Assembly: GCF_011047315.1 (NCBI RefSeq)
Contig: NZ_CP049259.1
Coordinates: 2,461,001 to 2,525,000, forward strand
Reading direction: 5' to 3'
Source of the DNA: Altererythrobacter sp. BO-6
GTDB lineage: Bacteria; Pseudomonadota; Alphaproteobacteria; Sphingomonadales; Sphingomonadaceae
DNA: 64,000 nt
Shown here: piece by piece, positions 7,821-16,900 of the stretch
Numbering within the stretch: the stretch's first letter is position 1
How the letters are laid out: each line of letters begins with the position of its first letter
Made by a program: the position numbers and the translations under genes
The notes under the pieces: generated by a model
The model's input: the letters and a program-made list of their open reading frames with translations, nothing else
What the model was told of the DNA's origin: nothing
Databases searched by the model: none

Positions 7821-9159
7821 ATGAATGCGATAAGCAAGGCAGTGCTGGCGGCAGCGCTTTGTTCCACGGCGTGGATGGCAAGCCCGGCCATGGCAGCACC
7901 GGATGCGATCGCACAGGCAGTAGAAGCCGATTACGAGGCCTATCTCGACGATCTGTTCCTGCATTTCCATCGCAATCCCGAATTGTCCTTCCTTGAAACC
8001 AGGACGGCGGCGCGCATGGCAGCAGAATTGCGCGCTGCCGGGCTTGAAGTGACCGAGGGCGTCGGCGGCACCGGCGTGGTGGGCATGTTGCGCAATGGCG
8101 AAGGGCCGCTGATCCTGCTGCGCGCCGATATGGACGGGCTGCCAGTGCCAGAGAAGTCCGGCCTGGAATATGCCTCGACTGCCCGGCAGGTGGGTCAGGA
8201 CGGGGTCGAATATCCGGTGATGCACGCCTGCGGGCACGATACCCATATCACCTCCATGGTGGGTACCGCGCGGCGGCTGGTGGCCATGAAAGACCAGTGG
8301 CGCGGCACGCTGATGTTCGTGGTCCAGCCCGCCGAAGAACGCGTCGGCGGGGCCAAGGCGATGATCGAGGACGAGCTTTATGAGCGCTTCGGCAAGCCCG
8401 ATTATGCGCTGGCTTTCCATGTCTCCTCGGTCCTCCCCACCGGAATGGTCTCGGCATCCGAAGGGATCCAGTATTCGAGCGCGGATTCGGTCGATATCGT
8501 GGTGCCGGGCATCGGCGCGCATGGCGCCAGCCCGCACGCTGGGCGCGATCCAGTCTACATCGGCTCGCAAATCGTCACCGCGCTGCAATCGATCGTGAGC
8601 CGCGAAACCATGCCGCTCGATCCGGTGGTAATCACGGTCGGCTCGTTCCATTCGGGCACCAAGCACAACATCATTTCCGACCGCGCGGATTTGCAGCTGA
8701 CCGTGCGCGCCAATGACGAAAAGGTGCGCGCCGCCACGCTCGCCGCGATCGAAGCGGGTTGCGGTCAATGTCGGGCGCGCGCACGGCCTGCCGGAAGACA
8801 TGTTGCCGCGCGTGACCGTGAGTGAAGGCACGTCCGTGACTTACAACGACCCGGCGCTGGCGCGGCGGCTCAATGGCGTCATGAAGGCAACCTTTGGCGA
8901 GGCGGCCGTGCCGCCCTTCCAGCAACTGGGTATGGGGGCGGAAGATTTTGCTTTCTTCGTGGCAGAAGATCTGGGCGTGCCGGGATACTATTTCGCGGTC
9001 GGCGGAACGCCGCAAGCCGCGTTCGATGCCGCTGCCAATGGCGGCCCGCCCGTGCCCTCGCACCACTCGCCGCTGTTCAAGATCGCGCCGAAGGAATCGA
9101 TCACCGTTGGCACGCGCGCGATGATCGCTGCGGTGCTGGACCTCGCCAAGCCAGAGTAG
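7821..9159 (+). pseudogene. Secreted M20 amidohydrolase, interrupted by a +1 frameshift
   Basis: A signal peptide (MASPAMAAP cleavage region) precedes an M20D amidohydrolase/carboxypeptidase of about 445 residues. Metal-site motifs are visible: RADMDGLPV, MHACGHDTHI, PAEERVGGAK and, after the break, GMGAEDFAFF and HHSPLF. Frame 3 (7821-8825) covers the catalytic domain and most of the dimerisation lid; the continuation VAVNVGRAHGLPEDMLP is in another frame (to 9159). Removing one base in 8752-8754 restores one frame as AAIERVAVNVG. Such enzymes hydrolyse N-acyl or amide bonds of amino acids or peptides, here in the periplasm. The start has GGGGAGAGA 4-5 bases upstream. Probably functional in the organism if the indel is a sequencing error. 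Confidence 0.85.
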
Positions 9160-9238
9160 GCCATAGAAGAATCCGCTTCGCCGACTCGTTCCGTTGGGCG
9201 TATAGCTTGCGGTAGGGTCGCGAGACTGGAGACTTTCG

Positions 9239-9511
9239 ATGCCGCAATTCGTGATCGAACGTGACATGCCTGGCGCAGGATCGCTGTCGCCAGATGAGCT
9301 AAGAGGCGCTTCGCAACAATCCTGCAGCGTGCTGCGCGATATGGGCCCGGCGATCCAGTGGGTCCATTCCTACGTCACCGATGACAAGATCTACTGCATC
9401 TATCGCGCAGATGACGCCGAACAGATTCGCCAGCATGCCGCAACCGCCGGTTTTCCGGCCAATTCGGTGTCCGAAGTCCGCACCATCATCGACCCGACGA
9501 CGGCGGAATAG
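9239..9511 (+). CDS. DUF4242 (SCO4226-like nickel-binding) protein
   Basis: 90 residues, a small ferredoxin-like-fold protein starting MPQFVIERDMPGAG and containing IQWVHSYVTDDKIYCIY, the pattern of DUF4242 proteins. The characterised homologue from Streptomyces (SCO4226) binds nickel; metal binding here is inferred only. A GGAGA ribosome site lies just upstream. It stands alone, convergent with rpoH and sharing a bidirectional terminator. Confidence 0.8.
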   Translation: MPQFVIERDMPGAGSLSPDELRGASQQSCSVLRDMGPAIQWVHSYVTDDKIYCIYRADDAEQIRQHAATAGFPANSVSEVRTIIDPTTAE

Positions 9512-9536
9512 AGGTACGGAATTACAGTAGAAAAGA

Positions 9537-9563
9537 AAAGGGGCGCTGCGCCGCCCCTTTCCC
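9537..9563. terminator. Bidirectional terminator between DUF4242 gene and rpoH
   Basis: AAAGGGGCG (9537-9545) pairs with CGCCCCTTT (9552-9560) around a 6-base loop. A-tract and T-tract flank both sides, so it can end transcription from either direction. Confidence 0.8.
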
Positions 9564-9593
9564 TTCACTTACGCCGGAACCGTTCGATAGGAG

Positions 9594-10499
9594 TCAGGCA
9601 ATCCCGGGCAGCAAACGCTCACCAGCGATGCGCTGCATCGCTTTCTGCAGTTTCTCGAATGCGCGCACCTCGATCTGGCGGATACGCTCGCGGCTGACAT
9701 CGTAAACTTGGCTGAGCTCTTCCAGCGTCTGCGGGTTTTCGGTCAGTCGGCGTTCGACCAGGATGTGCCGCTCGCGCTCGTTGAGCGCATCCATCGCTTC
9801 GGCCAGCATCTCGTGGCGCAGGTCAGCCTCTTCGGCATCGGCGACCATTTCGTCCTGCAGCGGGCGATCATCGGCCAGCCAGTCCTGCCATTCGGCCGAA
9901 CCTTCCTCGCCATTGCGCATCGGCGTGTTGAGCGAGCCATCGCCGCCCATCATCATCCGGCGGTTCATGTTGATCACTTCCTGCTCGGGCACGCCGAGGT
10001 CGGTTGCGATCTTGGTCACGTCCTCAGGCGAGAGGTCGGTATCTTCATACGCCTCAAGCTGCTTCTTCATCCGGCGAAGGTTGAAGAACAGCTTCTTCTG
10101 CGCGGCGGTGGTGCCCATCTTCACGAGGCTCCAGCTGCGCAGGATGAATTCCTGGATGCTGGCCTTGATCCACCACATCGCATAGGTCGCGAGGCGGAAG
10201 CCGCGATCGGGCTCGAATTTCTTCACGCCCTGCATCAGGCCGACATTGCCTTCGGAAATCAGGTCTGACACCGGCAGGCCATATCCGCGATAGCCCATCG
10301 CGATTTTGGCCACGAGCCGCAAATGGCTGGTCACCAGCTGCGCGGCGGCTTCCGGATCGTCATGTTCGGCATAGCGCTTGGCCAGCATGTATTCCTGCTC
10401 GGCCGTCAGCACGGGGAATTTCTTGATCTCGGCGAGATAGCGGTTGAGGCTCTGCTCTCCGCTCAATGCCGGGACCGACGGGGTAGTCTTGTTGCTCAC
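9594..10499 (-). CDS. rpoH: RNA polymerase heat-shock sigma factor RpoH (sigma-32)
   Basis: 301 residues. Region 1.2 (SLNRYLAEIKKFPVLTAEQE), region 2 (NVGLMQGVKKFEPDRGFRLATYAMWWIKASIQEF), the RpoH box QKKLFFNLRR that separates sigma-32 from other sigma factors, and region 4 (LEELSQVYDVSRERIRQIEV) are all clear. The start is a GTG at 10499 (VSNKTTPSVPALSG), with AGGGAAAG a few bases upstream; codons before it do not look like RpoH. It directs heat-shock genes, and clpB in this same window has a matching promoter. The 121-bp gap to rluD holds its promoter. Confidence 0.97.
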   Translation of the reverse strand: MSNKTTPSVPALSGEQSLNRYLAEIKKFPVLTAEQEYMLAKRYAEHDDPEAAAQLVTSHLRLVAKIAMGYRGYGLPVSDLISEGNVGLMQGVKKFEPDRGFRLATYAMWWIKASIQEFILRSWSLVKMGTTAAQKKLFFNLRRMKKQLEAYEDTDLSPEDVTKIATDLGVPEQEVINMNRRMMMGGDGSLNTPMRNGEEGSAEWQDWLADDRPLQDEMVADAEEADLRHEMLAEAMDALNERERHILVERRLTENPQTLEELSQVYDVSRERIRQIEVRAFEKLQKAMQRIAGERLLPGIA

Positions 10500-10620
10500 T
10501 CTTTCCCTAACCTTTCTGTGTCGACCCGCGCTTTCGGACCCCTGATGGGCATCCGTGGTTGTGGGCCACGTGGTTACATATAGACGCAAATCCCGCGATT
10601 TGCAGTGCGTTTCATCGATT

Positions 10621-11565
10621 TCAACGAGCGGTTTGACCGATTAGTTCCTGCATGTCTGCGGGCAGTTCCGAGCGGAATTCGAGCCATTTGCCGCTTACCG
10701 GATGCTCGAAGCCGAGACTGGCCGCATGCAGAGCTTGCCGTTCAAAGCCCAACTCCTTGAGAACAGGGCGTAAATCGCTTGGTGTGCGTCCATATAACGG
10801 GTCCCCCAATAGCGGATGACCGATTGATGCACAGTGAACGCGCACCTGGTGGGTTCGCCCGGTTTCCAGCCGACATTCGATCAGGGCGGCGCCTCTCAAC
10901 CTTTCCAGCACCTTATAATGTGTAACGGCGTGTTTCCCGCGCGAGGAATTCTTGTCGAGCACTGCCATTTTCTTGCGGTTCGAGTCGCTCCGGCCGATTC
11001 GCGTCGCGATCGTGCCTTCAAGCGGGGTGGGGTAGCCGGAGCAGACAGCGAGGTAGCGCCGCTCGATCGAATGGTCCTTGAACTGGCGGGCCAGGCCTTC
11101 ATGTGCCTTGTCGGTCTTTGCCACGACCAGCAGGCCGGATGTGTCTTTATCGATCCGGTGGACGATGCCGGGGCGCGCGACACCGCCGATGCCGGACAAT
11201 TGCCCGCGGCAATGATGCAGCAGGGCGTTGACCAGCGTTCCGTCAGGATTGCCCGCTGCCGGATGCACCACCATACCGGCGGGCTTGTCGATCACGATCA
11301 GGTGCTCGTCTTCATGAACGACCTTGAGCGGGATGTCCTGCGGCTGCGCCTCGGCTTCGGCAGCGGGTGGCACGCGAATAGCGAAACTCGTGCCTGCCGC
11401 AACCTTGGCCTTGGCGCTGATTGCCAATTGCCCGCCGATCTCCACCATCCCCTCGGCGATCAGCGCCTGGATCCGTGCTCGCGACAGATCGGTTACCTCG
11501 GCCAACGCCTTGTCCAGGCGATCGGCTGTCTGAATGGTTCCGGTGATGACTTCGCCTTCCGCCAT
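10621..11565 (-). CDS. rluD: 23S rRNA pseudouridine synthase RluD
   Basis: 314 residues. An N-terminal S4 RNA-binding domain (about 13-70) is followed by a pseudouridine synthase domain with the catalytic Asp motif HRIDKDTSGLLVVAKT and the later ETGRTHQVRVH. RluD converts U1911, U1915 and U1917 (E. coli numbering) in helix 69 of 23S rRNA. ATG 11565 begins MAEGEVITG; the open frame beyond it is antisense to the next gene. The divergent JAMM gene starts 16 bp away, so the two promoters overlap each other's 5' regions. Sphingomonads usually carry rluD next to rpoH, as here. Confidence 0.94.
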   Translation of the reverse strand: MAEGEVITGTIQTADRLDKALAEVTDLSRARIQALIAEGMVEIGGQLAISAKAKVAAGTSFAIRVPPAAEAEAQPQDIPLKVVHEDEHLIVIDKPAGMVVHPAAGNPDGTLVNALLHHCRGQLSGIGGVARPGIVHRIDKDTSGLLVVAKTDKAHEGLARQFKDHSIERRYLAVCSGYPTPLEGTIATRIGRSDSNRKKMAVLDKNSSRGKHAVTHYKVLERLRGAALIECRLETGRTHQVRVHCASIGHPLLGDPLYGRTPSDLRPVLKELGFERQALHAASLGFEHPVSGKWLEFRSELPADMQELIGQTAR

Positions 11566-11581
11566 GCTAGGGGCATGCGCG

Positions 11582-11977
11582 ATGCATATCGAAGTAGCAA
11601 GCGAAGTGATCGCACAAATCGGCGACGAAGCGCGCGCCGTCCATCCGCACGAATGCTGCGGGATATTGCTGGGCGAGGGAGCATGCATTGCCCGGGCCCT
11701 GCCGACGCGGAATGTCCATGCTGAGCCTGCGCGCCATTTCGAGATCGATCCGCAGGCGTTGATCGACGCGCATCGCGCCGCGCGCGAAGGTGGCCCTCAG
11801 GTGCTGGGTTATTACCACTCTCACCCGACCGGCACGGCGGAACCTTCCGCCACAGACCAGTCAATGGCGGCGGGCGATGGCCGGGTCTGGGCGATTATTG
11901 CCACCGGGGAAATCCGCTTCTGGCGAGACGATGCTGCAGGCTTCCAGCTGCTTTCCTACGTCGAGATCGCGGGGTAA
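11582..11977 (+). CDS. M67 family (JAMM/MPN+) metallopeptidase
   Basis: 131 residues, a single JAB1/MPN domain. The zinc signature is complete: Glu in HPHECCGILLGE and HSHPTGTAEPSATD (HxHP...SxxD). Bacterial stand-alone JAMM proteins cleave peptide or isopeptide bonds, sometimes trimming ThiS/MoaD-like sulfur carriers; no such partner is adjacent, so the substrate is unknown. ATG 11582 (MHIEVASEV) is preferred to the upstream ATG 11534, which lies within the rluD coding region. Divergent from rluD. Confidence 0.88.
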   Translation: MHIEVASEVIAQIGDEARAVHPHECCGILLGEGACIARALPTRNVHAEPARHFEIDPQALIDAHRAAREGGPQVLGYYHSHPTGTAEPSATDQSMAAGDGRVWAIIATGEIRFWRDDAAGFQLLSYVEIAG

Positions 11978-12117
11978 TCCTGCATCATGGAAAACACCAC
12001 CCACACGCCCGCCAGACTATTTCTGGGCCATCGTGACTGCCATGGGTGGCGAGCGCCGGTTTTTGGCTTTAGGACTGTGTTCCAAGTGTTCCATCATTCA
12101 GAAATAGACACCGCTAC

Positions 12118-12777
12118 ATGAATTCGACTTCCGAGACCGAACTTGCCGCGCTGATGTGTTCGCGGCTCTGCCATGACATGCTTTCGCCTGTCGGCGCGCT
12201 GTCCAACGGGCTGGAATTGCTCGCTGACGAGAAAGACCCGGAAATGCGCGCGCGCTGCATCGAACTCCTCGAACAGAGCGCCCGGATCAGCACCGCCAAG
12301 CTGAAGTTTTTCCGCCTCGCCTTCGGCGCTGCCGGCGGCTTTGGCGATGCCGTGCCGGTGGAAGAAGCGCAGGGCGTGATCGACACGCTGGTTGGCGAGG
12401 CGCGCGGCGTGGAAGCCAATTGGGCGATTTCCGCATCGAGCCTGCCCAAGCCGGCTGTGAAAGTCATGCTCAACCTTTCCCAGATCGGGCTCGACGCGCT
12501 GATCCGCGGCGGCACGCTCGATATCGGGGCGGAATTGCATGACGGAAACTACGAGATCGTGGTGCGCGCCAGTGGTGACCGGATCGCGTTTGACGAAACG
12601 ATCGGCCGCGCGCTGCAAGGCGAACTGGCACCGGGCGAACTGTCCAGCCGCACCGCCGCCGCGCATATGATTGCGATGCTGGCCGAGGAACTGGGCGGCG
12701 GGCTGCAATACCAGCGCACCGACACGGCTCTGGTCATGGGGGCGGTGCTGCCGCAGCCCGAAGGGATGATCGGCTGA
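12118..12777 (+). CDS. chpT: Histidine phosphotransferase ChpT
   Basis: 219 residues. The H-box LCHDMLSPVGALSNGLELL places the phospho-accepting His at residue 19; the C-terminal half is a degenerate Bergerat-fold ATPase domain that does not bind ATP in known ChpT. ChpT relays phosphate from CckA to CtrA and CpdR in the alphaproteobacterial cell-cycle circuit. One base separates its stop from the next start (TGA-G-ATG), so it is co-transcribed with the amidase. The 140 bp upstream, back to the JAMM gene, hold nothing I can name. Confidence 0.93.
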   Translation: MNSTSETELAALMCSRLCHDMLSPVGALSNGLELLADEKDPEMRARCIELLEQSARISTAKLKFFRLAFGAAGGFGDAVPVEEAQGVIDTLVGEARGVEANWAISASSLPKPAVKVMLNLSQIGLDALIRGGTLDIGAELHDGNYEIVVRASGDRIAFDETIGRALQGELAPGELSSRTAAAHMIAMLAEELGGGLQYQRTDTALVMGAVLPQPEGMIG

Positions 12778-12778
12778 G

Positions 12779-13486
12779 ATGAGTGATGAGCTGGTCCATC
12801 GCGAGCAGCTCTCGCCCAATTTCAATGAGCGCACGCTGCCGATCAGCATGGTCGTGCTGCATTATACTGAAATGAAGCCGGTCGAGAGCGCAATCGAGCG
12901 GTTGTGCGATCCCGAGGCGCAGGTTTCCGCGCACTATGTGATCAGCGAGGAAGGCGAAGTCACCCGGCTCGTGCCTGAAGAAAAGCGCGCGTGGCATGCG
13001 GGCGCTTCCTATTGGCGCGGGCACAAGGACGTGAATTCGGCCAGCATCGGGATTGAGCTCGATCATCCCGGCCATGCGCTGGGCTATCGCGAATTCGCCG
13101 AGGCACAGATCGATGCGCTGATCCCGTTGCTGCACCGGATCGTGAAGCAATATGATATTCCCCGCGCCAATGTGGTGGGTCATTCCGATGTTGCCCCGGC
13201 GCGCAAGACCGATCCGGGCGAGCTGTTCCCGTGGGAACGGCTGGCCGAATACGGGCTGTGCCTGAAGCGGCCGCAAAAACTCGATCTGGGCGATCCGTTC
13301 GACAATGACGGGGCATTCTACCTCGCGCTCGAGCGGTTCGGCTATGACATCACCGACGGCTATATGGCGGTTGAGGCGTTCCAGCGCCGCTGGCAGCCCG
13401 AGCTGATCGACGGGATCATCGATCAGCATGTGGGCGCGATCCTGTTCCAATTGCTCTTGGATCGTGACCGCGGAGTGACTAGATAA
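12779..13486 (+). CDS. N-acetylmuramoyl-L-alanine amidase (Amidase_2 family)
   Basis: 235 residues. The Amidase_2 domain shows the zinc ligands in MVVLHYTEM and VVGHSDVAPARKTDPG, and SIGIELDHPGH near the active site. A C-terminal segment (about 180-225; GYDITDGYMAVEAFQRRW) looks like a PG_binding_1 domain. It cleaves the lactyl-L-Ala bond of peptidoglycan fragments. No signal peptide is seen, so it is likely a cytosolic AmpD-type recycling enzyme. Co-transcribed with chpT. Its stop is only 4 bases from rnpB. Confidence 0.9.
   Translation: MSDELVHREQLSPNFNERTLPISMVVLHYTEMKPVESAIERLCDPEAQVSAHYVISEEGEVTRLVPEEKRAWHAGASYWRGHKDVNSASIGIELDHPGHALGYREFAEAQIDALIPLLHRIVKQYDIPRANVVGHSDVAPARKTDPGELFPWERLAEYGLCLKRPQKLDLGDPFDNDGAFYLALERFGYDITDGYMAVEAFQRRWQPELIDGIIDQHVGAILFQLLLDRDRGVTR
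13457..13485 (+). promoter_or_regulatory. rnpB: Weak candidate promoter for rnpB inside the amidase 3' end
   Basis: TTGGAT (13457-13462) and TAGATA (13480-13485) are 17 bases apart, and the expected start near 13491 agrees with the folded 5' end of RNase P RNA. Each hexamer matches the consensus only partly, so this is a position-based guess. Confidence 0.3.
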
Positions 13487-13490
13487 GAAG

Positions 13491-13895
13491 GGCCAGGGGG
13501 CTGGGCAGCCGCGCTATCCGCAAGGGTATCGAGGAAAGTCCGGGCTCCACGAAACAAGGGTGGCGGGTAACGCCCGCCGTGGGCAACCACAGGGAAAGTG
13601 CCACAGAGAGTATACCGCCGATGGCGCCTAAAGCGCACAGGCAAGGGTGAAAGGGTGCGGTAAAAGCGCACCGGGGTTCTGGCAACAGCGCCCGCATGGC
13701 AAACCCCACCCGGAGCAAGGCCAAATAGGGGCCTCGCGCCGTAAAAGGCAGGGGCGTTTCGCCCCGAGAGGCCCGGGTTGGCTGCTTGAGCCATGGAGCG
13801 ATCCATGGCCTAGATGAATGGCTGCCCCTGCGCGGCCGGTCTCTTCGGAGATACCGCGGGCAGGACAGAACCCGGCTTACAGGCCCCCTGGCATC
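13491..13895 (+). ncRNA. rnpB: RNase P RNA (class A)
   Basis: Universal RNase P RNA elements are present in order: GAGGAAAGTCCGGGCTCC near the 5' end, the AGGGAAAGTGCCACAGAGA region, AAGGGTGAAAGGGTGCGGTAAG-like P10-P12 sequence, and ACAGAACCCGGCTTACAG at the 3' end. The termini pair: GCCAGGGGG (13492-13500) with CCCCCTGGC (13884-13892), which defines helix P1. It is the catalytic RNA that matures the 5' ends of tRNAs. Ends are accurate to a few bases. Confidence 0.96.
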
Positions 13896-13906
13896 CCTTA
13901 AAGCAA

Positions 13907-13945
13907 AAGCGCCCCGGAATTGCTCCCGGAGCGCCTTTTTTTGCG
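13907..13945. terminator. Bidirectional terminator between rnpB and the autotransporter gene
   Basis: AAAAGCGCCCCGG pairs with CCGGAGCGCCTTTTTTT around ATTGCTC, with T7 on the plus side and AAAA on the other. It can end rnpB (plus) and the autotransporter message (minus, stop at 13963). Confidence 0.85.
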
Positions 13946-13962
13946 ATTGGGCTAAGGCTGAC

Positions 13963-16900
13963 TTAGAACTTCCAGTTCAGCGTGGCCCGGCCCTGATGAT
14001 TGCTCAGCTCGTCACGACCAAGGTCGGAACTGAGGCTGAACTGGGTTGTGACGTGGTCCGACAGCTGCAGCTGTGCACCGGCATTCACGGCGACCCAATC
14101 TTCTGCCAGCTGGCGCGAGATTGCGAAGGGCAGGTCTTCCGCTCCCAGGAAGTTGGCGGTGACCGTGTCGACCCGGTCACCCAATTCGCGGGCATATGCC
14201 ACCGATCCGAACAGGCTCAGCTTGCTGGTTTGGCCCATCTTCACGTCAAGCGCGCCTATCAGGCCGAGCTTTGCGCCGATCGAAGTGTAGGTCCGGTCGT
14301 GGATGGCAAGGCTGAAATCTCCAGCCTCTGTCTCGCGATAGCCCTCAAGCTCGGACCGGACATAATCGAGCGATGCGACCGGGCCGATCGTGACGCCCTT
14401 GGCGGGAGCGAAGGCATAGCCAACGCGCGCCCCGGCCATCGTCTGTTGGCCATCGGCAAGGCCTGCAGCACTGCGGAATTCGTCCTCCAGCAGGCCCTGT
14501 GCCCCGCGCTCGAGCCCGTAACGCTGATCGGCAAAGCCGACGTACAGATCGGCAAACCCCTGGCCGAAGCCGACTGCGGCATAGGCCGCGGTCGCCAGGC
14601 TTTGGCTGCTGCTGGGCTGGCCATTGCCTAGGCTCGACGCGCTGTCGCGGATATTGCTGACTGCCATACCCACCGTCACATTGTCGCTGACCTTCAGGTC
14701 TGCGCCAAGCGTGAGTTCGCCCGCCTCGCTATAGGCCAGGTCCTGCAGGGCGCGCGCACCCGAGTTGCGATCTTCCGCGCTATCGAGGAAGGAACCGCTG
14801 ACCGAACCGAAGAAGCCGAGCTTGCCGGTTTCCGCCGGGGCATCGCCTGCCTGGGCAAAGGATGCCGAACCGAAGCTGGAGAAGCCCGCAGCCGCTTGGC
14901 CCGCCCCGCGCAAAGCCAGCGTGCGCTGGGCGATGTGGCCGGAGAAGCGCCGTGCGAAATTCGTCGCCGTTTCGGTCTGCATGAAGCCGCTGGTCGGCGT
15001 GAGGCCGAACAGGGTGGCCCCAAACTGATCGAACCCGGCCCCGTCAACCACGCCGAACAGGCGCGAGAAGTCGGTATAACGACCGCCGAAACGCAATGCA
15101 TCGAGCGTTGCGCCGAGCGAAGCCAGGTTGCTGTTATTGCCAACCAGGCCTTGGATCGAATTGGCCTTAACTTCGATCGCGATGCTGGTCGGGCTGACGA
15201 CCTGTTCGAAATACAGCACAGGCGAGTTCGACTGAGTCAGGACTTCGGCGAACTGGCCATCGACCAGCCCCGCTTCGAGCACGATGAACTGGGTTCCATA
15301 AGAGAGCTTGCCCCGCGCCGTCGGGAAGACGAACAACGCACCATCAAGGATGGCTGCGCCGGTTACGCTCAGCAGGTCGCTTTCCAGCGTACCCTTGTTG
15401 TTGCGGATGTCGATCGCCAGCACGCCGCCTGACGACTGGATATAATTGCCGTCGATCGTCAGCTGGCCCACCGCATTGTTGCCACCTGGCAGGACTGCGC
15501 CCGCAACATTGAAGAAATTCGGTGTCGCGACCGTTCCGTTGCCACCAAAGGTGCCGCCGAACTGCAGGACATTCCCCGCGACGAGCGTGCCATCGACATT
15601 GGCCGACCCGCGATATTGCTCCACCCCGATCAGGCTGGTGAGGGTGTAACCTTGCAAGAGATCAAAGCCGGTCTGCGCGCCGTCGATGGTCAAACGATCG
15701 ATTTCGACATCCATGTCGACTGAGGTCGTGCCCGGGTTGAGCAGCAAGACGTCAAAATACTGCGCCGGATTGGCGAAGGATACGCCCGGCGTTCCGTCCG
15801 TGTTGTTGGGCACGAAGCCGGTCGAGCCGGGGCCAAGCAGCACCGATGACGCAGGCAGGTTTCCGCCGAAATTGGGCGTGCCTTCCGGCGGAAGCACGAA
15901 CGAAGGATCGGCCGGATTGTCTGACACATCGTCGCCCAGCACGGAACCGAGCTTGGGCCCGGTTTCATAAACGCCGCGCTCAGTCCCGCCGGGGATGCCG
16001 TTCACCAGATTGCCATTGCCATCGTCGATGAAGAAGCCGGGGTCGAGATCCTGCGTCCAGTGGTTGGGATCGGACCAATTGCCATTGCCAGATTTGGCCG
16101 AGACATATTTGTACGGCGTGTTTTGAGTGATGAACTGGAAGAAGGGAAACAGCGGGTTGTAGAAACTGACATCACCGTAGCGATTGTTGATGCGGAAGAA
16201 GTCGTAGCCGCCACTCAGCACGCCGGCGATCACCGGGAAATCATACAGCTGGTCGACAATGATTGGTGAACCGGAATCACCGGGCGCGGTGCCGGCTTCC
16301 TGCGGCAAAGCGTCGCCCCCAAACCAGTCGATTGCTTTCACCGCGTCCAGTGTGGTGCAGCTGATATTCGTTCCGGTAAAGGTGCAACCCGCGGTGTCGG
16401 CCGGAGTGCGCGTGGGATCGTCGAAATCGGTCCAATACAGCACCTGGGTTTCCACCCCGAGCGTCTGCGAACTGGGATTGAATGCCGAAAAGACGCCATC
16501 AATGTAGTCGGCATTCGAGCCGATCATATCGAGCATGTTTTCGCCGACGCGGCGCAGGAAGCGGTTGCCAGCGTTGGTGCCGCCAGTGTCGCCTGTACCG
16601 TTGGTACCATAACCGACCTGGATGACATGGGTCAGCTGGTCGAGCGGCGTCAGCAGCAGCGGCATCGCAGGTACGTCTGTAACGGGTGCATCGAGCGCAA
16701 TGAAGGCGACATCAGCCCAAGGGAAATCCAAGCCGCCGTCGCCTATGTTCGAAGAAGGGTGGATCACTACGTCGGTGCTGCTCGCTACGCCCCCTGCTGC
16801 ATAGCCATTGCCGGTCCCGAGATAGTTGAATAGCCGCGTTGCCGAATTTACGCCGGTAGAAATCAGCATGGTGCTGGCTGCAACGCCAGGCAGGCCATAA

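Noticed and set aside
11987..12121. 44-residue ORF ending in an ATGA overlap with chpT
   Set aside because: Third-position GC is much lower than in the neighbours, no ribosome-binding site is seen and the sequence has no domain; the overlap is probably chance.
13786..14631. 281-codon plus-strand frame across rnpB and the autotransporter 3' end
   Set aside because: Overlaps RNase P RNA and is antisense to a barrel domain; no motif.
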